NCBI GenBank assembly: GCA_937876095.1
Contig: CALFIE010000010.1
Location: 47,667 to 111,666 of the forward strand
Length of the DNA stretch: 64,000 bases
Origin: an uncultured Flavobacteriales bacterium
GTDB taxonomy: Bacteria; Bacteroidota; Bacteroidia; Flavobacteriales; Weeksellaceae
Reading direction: 5' to 3'
The notes beneath the pieces were generated by a model that was not told the DNA's origin, did not search any database, and worked only from the letters and a program-made list of their open reading frames with translations. This document shows, piece after piece, positions 41,519-50,335 of this stretch. A program made the position numbers and the translations under genes. Numbering within the stretch: the first letter of the stretch is position 1; the number at the start of each line of letters is the position of its first letter.

Positions 41519-41989
41519 TTATTTTTTTGGAACACGAACTGCATCAGGAACCAGCAATTTATAATCGCCACCGAAAGTGATGATTTCCCGAACTATACTA
41601 CTGCTAATAAATGCTTTACTAGCAGAAGTTAAAAGGAAAATAGTCTCAATTTTATCATCTTGTGTAAGTTCACGATTGGTTTGTGCAATCGCTTTCTCGA
41701 ACTCGAAATCTGCAGGATTCCGAAGTCCACGCAAAATAAAATTCACGCTTTTGCTTTTACAATAATCTATGGTAAGTCCTTCAAAAGAATCTACCTCTAC
41801 ATTAGAAAAATTAGCAAAGGTATTTTTAATGAATTCTTTGCGCTGATCAAGCGTGAACATATATTTTTTTTGGGAATTCTGACCAATTGCAATAATGATT
41901 TTATCAAAAAGAGGAGCAGCTCTTTCTACAATATCAAAATGTCCCAAAGTAATAGGATCAAATGACCCCGGAAAAACGGCTATTCTCAT
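41519..41989 (-). CDS. coaD: Phosphopantetheine adenylyltransferase
   Basis: 156 residues. Makes dephospho-CoA from 4'-phosphopantetheine and ATP, the penultimate step of coenzyme A synthesis. The nucleotidyltransferase signature T-L-G-H is at 14-17 (G-S-F-D-P-I-T-L-G-H), and I-S-S-S-I-V-R-E lies in the C-terminal part. Upstream of it is a phrase element and ddl, the order often seen in Bacteroidota. Confidence 0.96.
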   Translation of the reverse strand: MRIAVFPGSFDPITLGHFDIVERAAPLFDKIIIAIGQNSQKKYMFTLDQRKEFIKNTFANFSNVEVDSFEGLTIDYCKSKSVNFILRGLRNPADFEFEKAIAQTNRELTQDDKIETIFLLTSASKAFISSSIVREIITFGGDYKLLVPDAVRVPKK

Positions 41990-42007
41990 TTTTTATATTT
42001 GATTTTT

Positions 42008-42188
42008 TTAACCACAAAAGCATCAAAAGATTTTGATCTCGTTGAAGATATACAAAAGGATATAAAAGTGAAGTAAATCTAAGATTTTCTTGAAGAAATC
42101 CTATGGTTTTCAAACTTTTGTCTTCTTTCAGAGATTTTATTTTAAACTTAAAATCGAAAAGTAATTCTTTTGTGACTGTTGTGGTTAA
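42008..42188. repeat. 181-bp element with inverted AACCACAAAAG arms
   Basis: The left end TTAACCACAAAAGCATCAAA and the right end CTTTTGTGACTGTTGTGGTT are near-perfect reverse complements. A second palindrome, GATTTTCTTGAAGAAATC, is in the middle. The same architecture occurs at 50847-50988, and a single arm is at 1452-1490. An 84-codon frame across it is not believable as a gene. It could be a small non-autonomous mobile unit or a structured transcript end. Confidence 0.6.
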
Positions 42189-42234
42189 TAATTTTTTTAT
42201 ATAATTTTTCAAAAAGTAACTCCAAAAATTTCGG

Positions 42235-43221
42235 TTATTTTTTTAGTAATGCTTTTTCTACTTCGTTTCCGCACAAATCTTTTATAGAAATCCCGTAGTG
42301 TTTTGCTTGTTGCGGCAAAATACTTGCAGGCGAAAATCCGGGATTGGTATTCATTTCTAACATATAAGGAATCCCATTCATAATAATATATTCGCTGCGC
42401 GAAAAACCACTCATTCCTAAAGAATTATAGGCTTTTTTTGCAATTTCCTCTACTCTTTTGGTGGTAGCTTCATCTATTCTTGCAGGTGTAATTTCTTCAG
42501 AAGCGCCTTCATATTTAGCTTCGTAATCAAAAAACTCTTTGGTTGGGACAATTTCTGTAATTCCGAGAACGATGGTTTCTCCACCGAAATCTACCACACC
42601 TACCGAAACTTCCATCCCGTCCAGAAAAGATTCTATCAAAATTTCATCGTCTTCTGCAAAAGCGAAATCGAGTGCTGCAAGAAATTCGGATTTTTCTTTC
42701 ACTTTGCTAATTCCCAATGAAGAACCACTTTGGTTGGGTTTTACAAAAAGTGGAAGTCCCAATTCTGCTACAATTTGGTCTACATTGTACGATTCACCTT
42801 TGCGTAAATAGACACTTTTTGCTGAAGGAATCCCATATTTTGAAAGTACTGCTAAAGTATCTTTTTTATTGAAAGTAAGTGCGCTCTGGTAGAAATCACA
42901 ACCAGTATATTTTTGACCAATCGTGTCCCAATAAGCTTGTAATTCACCATTTTCACCTGGTTTTCCGTGGATAATATTGAAACAAACATCAAATTTCAGG
43001 TGGAAACCACTTTCTAAATTCACAGAAAAATCAGCCTTATTGATGGGAACTTTTTGATCACGATCATCTAGAAAATACCATTCGTTTTTCAGAATTACGA
43101 CTTTGTAAACGTAGTATTTGTCTCGATCTAGAGAATCATAAATCAGTTGACCGCTTTTCAGCGAAACTTTGTATTCATCTGAGTAGCCTCCCATAACAAC
43201 GGCCACATTTTTCTTATTCAT
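42235..43221 (-). CDS. ddl: D-alanine--D-alanine ligase
   Basis: 328 residues. Joins two D-Ala for peptidoglycan precursors using ATP. Features include the N-terminal G-G-Y-S-D-E-Y-K-V-S, F-N-I-I-H-G-K-P-G-E-N-G, K-P-N-Q-S-G-S-S-L-G-I, and the metal-binding R-S-E-Y-I-I and L-E-M-N-T-N-P-G-F near the C-terminus. Divergent from the PASTA-domain gene across 335 bp. Confidence 0.96.
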   Translation of the reverse strand: MNKKNVAVVMGGYSDEYKVSLKSGQLIYDSLDRDKYYVYKVVILKNEWYFLDDRDQKVPINKADFSVNLESGFHLKFDVCFNIIHGKPGENGELQAYWDTIGQKYTGCDFYQSALTFNKKDTLAVLSKYGIPSAKSVYLRKGESYNVDQIVAELGLPLFVKPNQSGSSLGISKVKEKSEFLAALDFAFAEDDEILIESFLDGMEVSVGVVDFGGETIVLGITEIVPTKEFFDYEAKYEGASEEITPARIDEATTKRVEEIAKKAYNSLGMSGFSRSEYIIMNGIPYMLEMNTNPGFSPASILPQQAKHYGISIKDLCGNEVEKALLKK

Positions 43222-43556
43222 AATTTTCAGTTCTTATCAAGCAAAAATAAACATTTTGCTCCAAGATTTTATTTTTAATACAAAGAATATGTGTAATATT
43301 ATCATCAATTATGATTTTTAATGAAAAAAAGATGACCTAAAAAAGGAATTTCAGTTATTTCTATGATTAATAATGATGAAATTGTGACTTCTAATTATTG
43401 AAATAATGGGAGCTCAAAGTGTTTATAAACATTTAACAATAATAATTAATAAGATTGCTCAATAAATCGTCAAAAATTACGTTCACAAAAAATGCAAAAT
43501 CTTTATGAAAAGATATTTTTATATATTTGCACATATATTAATTATAGGTAAAAATT
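43222..43556. other. Divergent promoter region ddl / PASTA gene
   Basis: 335 AT-rich base pairs. The PASTA gene has a -7 element at 43522-43529. For ddl no clear match is seen. No gene or repeat family is recognised. Confidence 0.5.
43522..43529 (+). promoter_or_regulatory. -7 promoter element of the PASTA gene
   Basis: TATATTTG matches TAnnTTTG, 27 nt upstream of the start codon at 43557. Confidence 0.6.
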
Positions 43557-44606
43557 ATGCTTAAATCGTTTTTCCATTGGAAGGTTTTGGTAAATTTAAT
43601 AATGGCAATCGCTATTTTCATGGGTCTAGTCTGGCTCACGTTTCGCTGGTTAGAGTTCCATACCAATCATGGTAAAGAAATTGCCGTACCAAATGTGGTT
43701 AACAAATCGGTACACGATGCTATCAAAATTTTAGACGATTCTGGTTTGGAATACGAAGTAGATAGTTTCAAATTCGATCCAAAATTTAGACCATTTCAGG
43801 TTTTACAAATTTGGCCAACTGCAGGTTCTCATGTAAAAGATGGTAGAACGATCAAACTAAAAGTAAACCCTAAAACTTGGGCTCCTGTTTCGGTTCCAGA
43901 TATTATAGATAAATACAAAGGTTTGGCTTTCAGAAATCTAGAACAAGTTGGCCTGAAAGTTGGCGATACTTTGTATGAACCAAGTATTCAGAGAGATGCA
44001 GTCATAAGAATGATATATAATAATTCTGAACTGAAACCAGGTACACTCTTACCAAGATTTTCGGTAATTGATTTGGTAATTGGAGCGGGACCAAAAAGAA
44101 ACATCAGTGTTCCGAATTTAGTAGGACTTACAGTGCAAGAAGCCAAAGTAATTATTGAACAAAATTTATTTGAAATTGGTCTTATAGAACACGAAGACGG
44201 CGGAAAAGATGAGTCCGATATTATATATTACCAAGATCCTGCTTCGCTTGATTTGCGAGATCAAGGTATGCAAATAGATTTGTGGGCAAGTAAAAGGACT
44301 CCTGAAGAATTATCAGAAAAAATTAAGGAACTGAATGAAATATATAAGATTAAAATTGATACCACACTTCCACCAATTGAATATGAGGAAGTTCCTATTA
44401 ATAATAGTCCAGTTTATAAAAAAGCTCCTGCTCCTAAAAAAACTGTACCTAAAACTCCAGTAGAACCAAAGGAAACAGAAGCGCCAAAATCAGTAGTTGC
44501 TCCTACTCCAAAACCTTCGGTAGAAAAACCAAAATCGATTGCGAAACCCGAAGAAAAGCCAAAAATAGAAGAAAAACCGAAGGCAAAAAAAGTAGTGGTT
44601 GAATAA
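43557..44606 (+). CDS. Membrane-anchored PASTA domain protein
   Basis: 349 residues: one transmembrane helix (about 9-30), three PASTA domains (about 38-108, 112-182, 185-255) each with the pattern V-P-N-V/D-I-V-x-K-S/x-x-A, and a Pro/Lys/Glu-rich tail of about 75 residues. There is no kinase domain, unlike PknB-type proteins. PASTA domains bind peptidoglycan fragments, and the neighbours ddl and rluD fit the conserved Bacteroidota arrangement. A terminator-like hairpin follows before rluD. Confidence 0.9.
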   Translation: MLKSFFHWKVLVNLIMAIAIFMGLVWLTFRWLEFHTNHGKEIAVPNVVNKSVHDAIKILDDSGLEYEVDSFKFDPKFRPFQVLQIWPTAGSHVKDGRTIKLKVNPKTWAPVSVPDIIDKYKGLAFRNLEQVGLKVGDTLYEPSIQRDAVIRMIYNNSELKPGTLLPRFSVIDLVIGAGPKRNISVPNLVGLTVQEAKVIIEQNLFEIGLIEHEDGGKDESDIIYYQDPASLDLRDQGMQIDLWASKRTPEELSEKIKELNEIYKIKIDTTLPPIEYEEVPINNSPVYKKAPAPKKTVPKTPVEPKETEAPKSVVAPTPKPSVEKPKSIAKPEEKPKIEEKPKAKKVVVE

Positions 44607-44635
44607 TTAAAACGATAAGTCTATACTATTATAAT

Positions 44636-44664
44636 GGCTTCAACTCACTTGTTGAAGCCTTTTA
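44636..44664 (+). terminator. Terminator or attenuator between the PASTA gene and rluD
   Basis: GGCTTCAAC (44636-44644) pairs with GTTGAAGCC (44651-44659) with a 6-nt loop, followed by TTTTATTT. It lies 30 bp after the PASTA stop and 14 bp before rluD. Read-through would couple the two genes. Confidence 0.65.
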
Positions 44665-44678
44665 TTTAAAAAATAAAG

Positions 44679-45728
44679 ATGTCAGAAAAATTAGAAGATT
44701 TGTTAGATGATGAATTGTTGGATCAGGAATCCAATGATGAAGAAAATAGTGGTCTCTATGAACATCTGAACATCATGGTAGATAAAAAACAGGAACCACT
44801 ACGAATAGATAAATTTCTGCTCATCTATCGACAAAACTCATCAAGAAATAAAATTTCGCAAACTTGTCGTGCCGGAAATGTCGTGGTAAACGGAACTCCT
44901 GTGAAACAAAACTACCGCGTAAAACCGGGTGATGAAATTTCTGTGCTTTTGGCGCATCCTCCTCGCGAAAATGTTATCATTCCACAAGATATACCTATAA
45001 ATATAGTATATGAAGATGATGATTTGGTAGTGGTTGACAAAGAAGCAGGAATGGTCGTACATCCTGGTTTCGGAAATTGGGACGGAACATTGGTAAATGC
45101 ACTGGCTTTTCATTTTCAAAAAAATGGAGAAAAATCTGACCTTGATCGAGTTGGTTTGGTTCATCGGATTGATAAAGATACTTCTGGTTTATTGGTAATT
45201 GCCAAAAACGAGTATGCACTAAGTTATCTTGCCAAACAGTTTTTTGATAGGAAAACAAAACGCTTATATTGGGCTTTTGTTTGGGGAAATATAGCTAATG
45301 ACGAAGGAACAATACGTGGACATATTGGTAGACATCAAAAAAACAGAATGCAAATGGCGGTTTACGAAGACGGAAGTATAGGGAAACACGCAATTACTCA
45401 TTTCAAAGTATTGGAACGATTTCGGTATATGACTTGGGTAGAATGTAAATTAGAAACTGGTAGAACACACCAGATTCGGGCACATTTCAAACACATAGGT
45501 CATACTTTATTTAATGATGAACGATATGAAGGCAATTCTCCTTTGCGTGGAGTGAACTTACCAAAATATCGACAATTTGTTCAAAATTTGTTCAAAATTT
45601 TGCCAAGACATGCATTACATGCACATACACTTGGTTTTGTACATCCTACAACCAAAAAAGAGCTCTATTTTGAAAGTCCAATGCCAAAAGATATGGATGA
45701 GACTGTTAAAAAATGGAGAAATTATTAA
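44679..45728 (+). CDS. rluD: RluA/RluD family 23S rRNA pseudouridine synthase
   Basis: 349 residues: an acidic N-terminal stretch (about 1-30), an S4 RNA-binding domain (about 38-95) and the catalytic domain with H-R-I-D-K-D-T-S-G at 162-170, where D165 is the catalytic Asp. Family members convert uridines of helix 69 to pseudouridine. RluD-like is the best fit by length and S4 domain, but RluC or RluA specificity cannot be excluded by eye. Confidence 0.92.
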   Translation: MSEKLEDLLDDELLDQESNDEENSGLYEHLNIMVDKKQEPLRIDKFLLIYRQNSSRNKISQTCRAGNVVVNGTPVKQNYRVKPGDEISVLLAHPPRENVIIPQDIPINIVYEDDDLVVVDKEAGMVVHPGFGNWDGTLVNALAFHFQKNGEKSDLDRVGLVHRIDKDTSGLLVIAKNEYALSYLAKQFFDRKTKRLYWAFVWGNIANDEGTIRGHIGRHQKNRMQMAVYEDGSIGKHAITHFKVLERFRYMTWVECKLETGRTHQIRAHFKHIGHTLFNDERYEGNSPLRGVNLPKYRQFVQNLFKILPRHALHAHTLGFVHPTTKKELYFESPMPKDMDETVKKWRNY

Positions 45729-45756
45729 AAAAATAAAATCAATTAAAGTTTTTTAT

Positions 45757-45764
45757 TATATTTG
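45757..45764 (+). promoter_or_regulatory. -7 promoter element of the porP-like gene
   Basis: TATATTTG matches TAnnTTTG, 23 nt before the ATG at 45788 and 14 nt before that at 45779. Confidence 0.55.
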
Positions 45765-45787
45765 TTGAATCGAAATTCATGATAACT

Positions 45788-46735
45788 ATGAAAAAAATAA
45801 TTTCCATATTTTGTGTGGTACTACTGTCGACAATTTTCAGAGCACAGGAATCTTTGCCTTACTATCAACAATATCTTTTTGATGGTGGTTTTCTTTTTAA
45901 TCCTGCGCTTTATGGTAATACAGATAATGTTGTAATTAATCTGAATTATCAAAAACAATATTCCAAATTAAGCGAGTCTCCCAACGTACAATCAGTTGGA
46001 ATCCATGCCAATGTATATGATAGAGTTGGTGTTGGTGCTTCATTTTTCAGAGACCAAAGTGGTCCAATTTCCGCAAACGGAATTACTGCAGGTGCATCTT
46101 ACACCATTCCTTTGAATGATGATGGTGAAAGAAAAAACCAATTCTCTTTTGGTACCAGTGCTAATTTCTACAATATGACTTTTGATTATGGTCTGTTACA
46201 CCCAGAACAAAGTGGCGATCCACTTTTAGCAGGTGACAATAGCATTTTTCTAGCTTATGCAAATTTTGGTTTAGCCGCTACTTACAAAGATATTTTTGGT
46301 AATTTATCGGTAAACGATATTGCTTTGACTAACGACGAGCCAATTGTAAACGGTATAGAACCTTCACCAATCAAAATTTTCTTAAACTTAGGTTATGATT
46401 GGTATTTTGGAGAAAACATGTATGTAACACCATCTATTTTAATCAATCTAAACACCAATTCTTCTAGAATGACCGATTATAATTTGACAGGAACTGTAAC
46501 TGGAGAAACCTCTTCTTTTTCAGCAGGTGCAAGTTTCAGAACGGTACAAAACAAGTATGGCACTCAGAATTTAAGTATTTCTCCACTTATTAAAGCCAAA
46601 GTTGGTAAATATAACTTTGGAGCTACCTACAATATTGGTATGTCTGGTATTCAACCTTATGGTGGAAACAGTTTCATGGTAAGTATTGGTCTTAATCTGA
46701 ATAATTTCATCAATACAAGAGGATTTAGATATTAA
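45788..46735 (+). CDS. PorP/SprF family type IX secretion-associated outer-membrane protein
   Basis: About 315 residues. A signal peptide (K-K-I-I-S-I-F-C-V-V-L-L-S-T-I-F-R-A-Q) is followed by Y-Y-Q-Q-Y-L-F-D-G-G-F-L-F-N-P-A-L-Y-G and a beta-barrel-like sequence ending R-G-F-R-Y. This is the PorP/SprF family, a group of outer-membrane proteins tied to type IX secretion and gliding in Bacteroidota. No large SprB-type adhesin adjoins it, so the partner is unknown. An ATG 9 bases upstream (45779) is an alternative start. Confidence 0.88.
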   Translation: MKKIISIFCVVLLSTIFRAQESLPYYQQYLFDGGFLFNPALYGNTDNVVINLNYQKQYSKLSESPNVQSVGIHANVYDRVGVGASFFRDQSGPISANGITAGASYTIPLNDDGERKNQFSFGTSANFYNMTFDYGLLHPEQSGDPLLAGDNSIFLAYANFGLAATYKDIFGNLSVNDIALTNDEPIVNGIEPSPIKIFLNLGYDWYFGENMYVTPSILINLNTNSSRMTDYNLTGTVTGETSSFSAGASFRTVQNKYGTQNLSISPLIKAKVGKYNFGATYNIGMSGIQPYGGNSFMVSIGLNLNNFINTRGFRY

Positions 46736-46751
46736 TTTGAATAATTTTAAA

Positions 46752-46786
46752 TAAATTTGAGCTCTGATTTTTTCAGGGCTTTTTTT
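46752..46786 (+). promoter_or_regulatory. -7 element followed by a hairpin whose T-run ends at the hemW start
   Basis: TAAATTTG (46752-46759) is a TAnnTTTG match. Immediately after it, AGCTCTGA and TCAGGGCT form an 8-bp stem (one G-T pair) with a 4-nt loop, followed by seven T that run into the hemW ATG at 46787. It can be read as the porP terminator, the hemW leader, or both. Confidence 0.5.
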
Positions 46787-47914
46787 ATGATTTACATACA
46801 CATTCCTTTTTGCAAGCAAAAATGTTCTTACTGCAACTTTCATTTTTCTACTTCTATCAAGTTCAAAAAAGAGATGATTGCTGCTATGAAAAAAGAACTT
46901 TTTTATAGAAATGAGGAACTGACTTCCCAAAAAATTTCATCACTCTATTTCGGAGGTGGAACTCCATCTATACTTACGGTAAAAGAAATACGATCACTCA
47001 TAGATGAAGTAAAATACTATTTTGAATTCGAAAAAGACATCGAAATCACGCTTGAAGCCAATCCAGATGATCTTAACCATCAATTTCTAAAAGGACTACA
47101 AAACTCTGAAATCAACCGACTTTCTATTGGCACTCAATCTTTTTTTGATCAAGAATTGAAACTAATGAATCGTGCGCATAGTGCAAAAGTAGCAGAAACA
47201 TCCATCAAAAGAGCCCAAGATTTTGGTTTTGAAAACATCAGTATTGATTTGATTTACGGAACTCCCGGTTCTAACATTGAAATTTGGGAGAAAAATCTAC
47301 AAAAAACCATCGATTTGCAAGTACCACATATTTCATCTTATGCACTTACTGTGGAACCAAAAACAGCTTTCAATACTTGGATTGCTACTAAAAAAATTAC
47401 AGAACCAGACGAACATTTTCAAAAAAAATCCTATGATTTTATGAGCGATTTTCTGCGCGAAAATCACTTTCAGCACTATGAAATTTCTAATTTTGCTAAA
47501 GAAAATCACCTAGCCAAACACAACTCCTCTTATTGGAAAAATCGGGAATATTTGGGAATCGGTCCTTCTGCACATTCTTTTAACGGAAGCGACAAAAGAA
47601 GCTTCAATATTGCCAATAACAATTTGTATATCAAAAGAATACAACAAGGTATTGAGTTCAATTATTTAGAACCATTGTCTGATTTTAATAGAATAAATGA
47701 ACAACTGATGATAGGTTTGCGCACATTTTGGGGAGTAGATTTGGTTGATTTTCAGAAAAAATTCAGATCAATTGAATGGCAAAAATGGCAAAAACCATTG
47801 AATGAAAAATTAGAGCAAGGTCTATTAATAATTGAAGGTCATCAACTCAAAATCCCTGAAAAATATTGGTTTTTTGCCGACGGAATTATTGCCGATCTTT
47901 TTGTCACCAATTGA
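46787..47914 (+). CDS. hemW: HemW-type radical SAM protein (coproporphyrinogen III oxidase-like)
   Basis: 375 residues from the ATG at 46787, which gives the canonical N-terminus M-I-Y-I-H-I-P-F-C-K. The radical SAM cluster ligands are C9, C13 and C16 in C-K-Q-K-C-S-Y-C. Homologues were long called oxygen-independent coproporphyrinogen oxidases but mostly act as heme chaperones. HemN's extra substrate-site residues are not evident, so HemW is preferred. A longer frame reaches 46757 but runs through the hairpin above. Confidence 0.9.
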   Translation: MIYIHIPFCKQKCSYCNFHFSTSIKFKKEMIAAMKKELFYRNEELTSQKISSLYFGGGTPSILTVKEIRSLIDEVKYYFEFEKDIEITLEANPDDLNHQFLKGLQNSEINRLSIGTQSFFDQELKLMNRAHSAKVAETSIKRAQDFGFENISIDLIYGTPGSNIEIWEKNLQKTIDLQVPHISSYALTVEPKTAFNTWIATKKITEPDEHFQKKSYDFMSDFLRENHFQHYEISNFAKENHLAKHNSSYWKNREYLGIGPSAHSFNGSDKRSFNIANNNLYIKRIQQGIEFNYLEPLSDFNRINEQLMIGLRTFWGVDLVDFQKKFRSIEWQKWQKPLNEKLEQGLLIIEGHQLKIPEKYWFFADGIIADLFVTN

Positions 47915-47961
47915 TTTCTAAAAAAATATTTTCTAAAAATTTGAAATAATAAATCTTTAAG

Positions 47962-47969
47962 TACATTTG
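47962..47969 (+). promoter_or_regulatory. -7 promoter element of murI
   Basis: TACATTTG matches TAnnTTTG, 20 nt upstream of the TTG start codon at 47990. Confidence 0.6.
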
Positions 47970-47989
47970 CAAAAATCATTTTCTACGCA

Positions 47990-48820
47990 TTGAAAACAAA
48001 AAAATTAGACACTTCTCACCTTTCTGCTTCTCAACCTATCGGAATTTTTGATTCTGGAGTTGGTGGACTTACTGTTGCCAAAGAAATCAAACGATTGATG
48101 CCTCACGAAAACCTAATCTATTTCGGGGATACCAAACATTTGCCTTATGGTGACAAATCCAAAGAAGCTATTGTAAGATTTTCAGAGAAAATCAGCAATT
48201 TTTTGTTAGAACAAAACTGTAAAGCTATTGTAATTGCCTGTAATACAGCAACTGCAAATGCATTGGCAGAAGTGCAGAATTTGGTCGGGAATCGTGCTTT
48301 GGTTTTTGATGTGATCAATCCAGTTGCAGAAAAAGTCGCGTTTGAAATTCATAATAATGTTGGAGTAATTGCTACGAAAGCCACAGTAAATTCAGGATTG
48401 TACAAAAAAAGCATTCGCAAACACAACAAATATATTCAGGTAGATGAATTGGCAACTCCACTCTTGGTTCCTGCTATAGAAGAAGGTTTTACAAATCATC
48501 CGATCACACATTCTATAATTTATCATTACTTGAGTAATCATAAGTTGAGAAATATAGAAACCCTTATTTTGGGTTGCACACATTATCCGTTGGTTTTGCC
48601 AGAGATCAAACAATTTTACGGAAATCGAGTTCGAGTAATAGATTCACCAAGTATTGTTGCTACGCAAGTCAAACACGTTTTAGAAACACAACATTTGCTA
48701 AATCCAAGCAAAAAAGAGCCAACTTATCACTTCTACTTATCTGATCTTACCAAAAATTTTGAAAAAATTTCAAAGAAATTTTTTGGCAACAAAATTAATT
48801 TGGAGTTGAAAGTGCTTTAA
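47990..48820 (+). CDS. murI: Glutamate racemase, TTG start
   Basis: 276 residues. Makes D-glutamate for peptidoglycan. Active-site residues are D21-S22 (I-G-I-F-D-S-G-V-G-G), C84 (A-C-N-T-A-T-A-N) and C196 (G-C-T-H-Y-P-L). The frame has no ATG before the essential F-D-S-G-V-G-G motif, so the TTG at 47990 is taken as the start. Confidence 0.94.
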   Translation: MKTKKLDTSHLSASQPIGIFDSGVGGLTVAKEIKRLMPHENLIYFGDTKHLPYGDKSKEAIVRFSEKISNFLLEQNCKAIVIACNTATANALAEVQNLVGNRALVFDVINPVAEKVAFEIHNNVGVIATKATVNSGLYKKSIRKHNKYIQVDELATPLLVPAIEEGFTNHPITHSIIYHYLSNHKLRNIETLILGCTHYPLVLPEIKQFYGNRVRVIDSPSIVATQVKHVLETQHLLNPSKKEPTYHFYLSDLTKNFEKISKKFFGNKINLELKVL

Positions 48821-48833
48821 TTAAGTTATGAGT

Positions 48834-48862
48834 TATAAATTATCAGATATGAATTTTTTCAA
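48834..48862. repeat. Single arm of the TATGAGTT phrase
   Basis: AAGTTATGAGTTATAAATTA then TCAGATATGAA follows the murI stop. It uses the same words as 36692-36957. Confidence 0.4.
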
Positions 48863-48926
48863 AATCATTTATACAGAACCCTTATTTTCCCATAAAATTA
48901 ATACATTTTACTTTGTACATTATACA

Positions 48927-49493
48927 TCATAAAACTTCCACCTCATTTGGTTTGAAAAAAGAAAAACTCACGTTTCCGTATTTTCTGGTGTCCTGCAAAT
49001 TTGGGTGTTGCAATTTGTTTCGGGTTTGGTGTTCTATGATTAGTAAACCGTTTTCTTTCAGATAATTATTTTGTAATACCAGCGAAATCAACTCATTGTA
49101 TTTTTTTTCATCAGTTTCAAAAGGTGGATCTGCAAATACGATATTGTATTGTTTTCGATTTCTATTTTTTTTCAGATAGTCATAAACATCACTTCTGATA
49201 ACATTTATTTGCAAAGACATTCCCAGTTCGTGCGCAGTTGCACCTATGAAAGCACAGTGTTTCGCATTCATCTCTACGCTCGTGATATCTTGGCAATCTC
49301 GAGAACCTAACTCCAAAGAAATGGAACCAATCCCTGCAAAAAGATCAAGAACATTGCAATATTCTAGTTCAAATTTATTTTCCAAAATGCTGAAAAGCGC
49401 TTCTTTAGCGAAATCGGTAGTTGGTCTCACCTCAAAATTTTTGGGTGCCGCTATTTTTTTGGCTTTCCATTTTCCGGAAATTATTCTAAACAT
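48927..49493 (-). CDS. rsmD: 16S rRNA (guanine966-N2)-methyltransferase
   Basis: 188 residues. Methylates G966 of 16S rRNA. The SAM-binding loop is D-L-F-A-G-I-G-S-I-S-L-E at 50-61, and the catalytic D-P-P-F is at 122-125. It is linked to the DUF3822 gene upstream, a conserved Bacteroidota neighbour. Confidence 0.95.
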   Translation of the reverse strand: MFRIISGKWKAKKIAAPKNFEVRPTTDFAKEALFSILENKFELEYCNVLDLFAGIGSISLELGSRDCQDITSVEMNAKHCAFIGATAHELGMSLQINVIRSDVYDYLKKNRNRKQYNIVFADPPFETDEKKYNELISLVLQNNYLKENGLLIIEHQTRNKLQHPNLQDTRKYGNVSFSFFKPNEVEVL

Positions 49494-49545
49494 AGGGTGG
49501 TTTTATAAGTATTTTGAAACTAAATTTTTAATGAAAAACAAGTAA

Positions 49546-50271
49546 TCAATTCATAATCAAATGATTATTCGCTTTATTTTCGGTAACAATGTTCAGGTGT
49601 TTCACAAATTTGCGAAGTTCTGATAAAAAAGTATCGTTTTCTGCGGTTTCACCATAGACATAGAAATAAGTTTCCTCGGTTCCGAAATTGATTTTACTTA
49701 AGGTAAACATAATGAAATACAAAAAATCAACTTCTGAATTAGCATCTAAATTGTTGTATAACAACAACTTTTTACCTTCGAATGCTAAAAATTCTACTTG
49801 ATGATGATAGAGATTGATGTGGATTTCTTTATTTTTCCTCACAGAAATTGAATTCAGAAATTTCTCACCAGAAAAATTGAAACGAGTTGGCAATTCCATA
49901 GATTTGATGCGCTGATAAAAATATTTCGGAAAGGTGTAATAAAATTGTACCCCAAATTTTTTGTTGATAGAGAGCATCAATTCTTCAGTTTCAGGATTGG
50001 TATTTGAGTTGTAAGAAACCAAATCGTAGCCCAAATCATGGTTTTTAAAATTCTCAGGCATCAAAGCAAAATGATTGATCGCCGAAAAAATTTCGATTTC
50101 TTCAAATTTTTTTTCGTTCAATACCGTTTCTAAGCGGTCTTCCACAAAATTGAGGAAACTGTCTTCTTCAGGAAAATGAAACTCCTCTTCTAAAATCTTT
50201 TTTTCTTTAGAAATTTGCCATTGCAATCCGTCTTTCGTGAAAAGTAGGTGTAATTTTCTCATATATAACAA
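49546..50271 (-). CDS. DUF3822 family protein
   Basis: 241 residues. The actin/ASKHA-like DUF3822 family is found in Bacteroidota and usually lies next to rsmD, as here. H-I-N-L-Y-H-H-Q-V-E-F-L-A-F-E-G-K-K-L-L-L-Y-N near the middle is a recognisable segment. Function unknown. The frame can also start at the fourth residue (M-R-K-L-H-L-L). Confidence 0.85.
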   Translation of the reverse strand: MLYMRKLHLLFTKDGLQWQISKEKKILEEEFHFPEEDSFLNFVEDRLETVLNEKKFEEIEIFSAINHFALMPENFKNHDLGYDLVSYNSNTNPETEELMLSINKKFGVQFYYTFPKYFYQRIKSMELPTRFNFSGEKFLNSISVRKNKEIHINLYHHQVEFLAFEGKKLLLYNNLDANSEVDFLYFIMFTLSKINFGTEETYFYVYGETAENDTFLSELRKFVKHLNIVTENKANNHLIMN

Positions 50272-50335
50272 GAGGTTATTTGCAAATTTATTGAATTTTT
50301 GTGTAATTCTCTCCTATATTTCTGATAATTAAACA

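Noticed and set aside
41958..42212. 84-codon open frame on the minus strand upstream of coaD
   Set aside because: It lies across the inverted-arm element 42008-42188 and overlaps the coaD start. Composition is that of the repeat.
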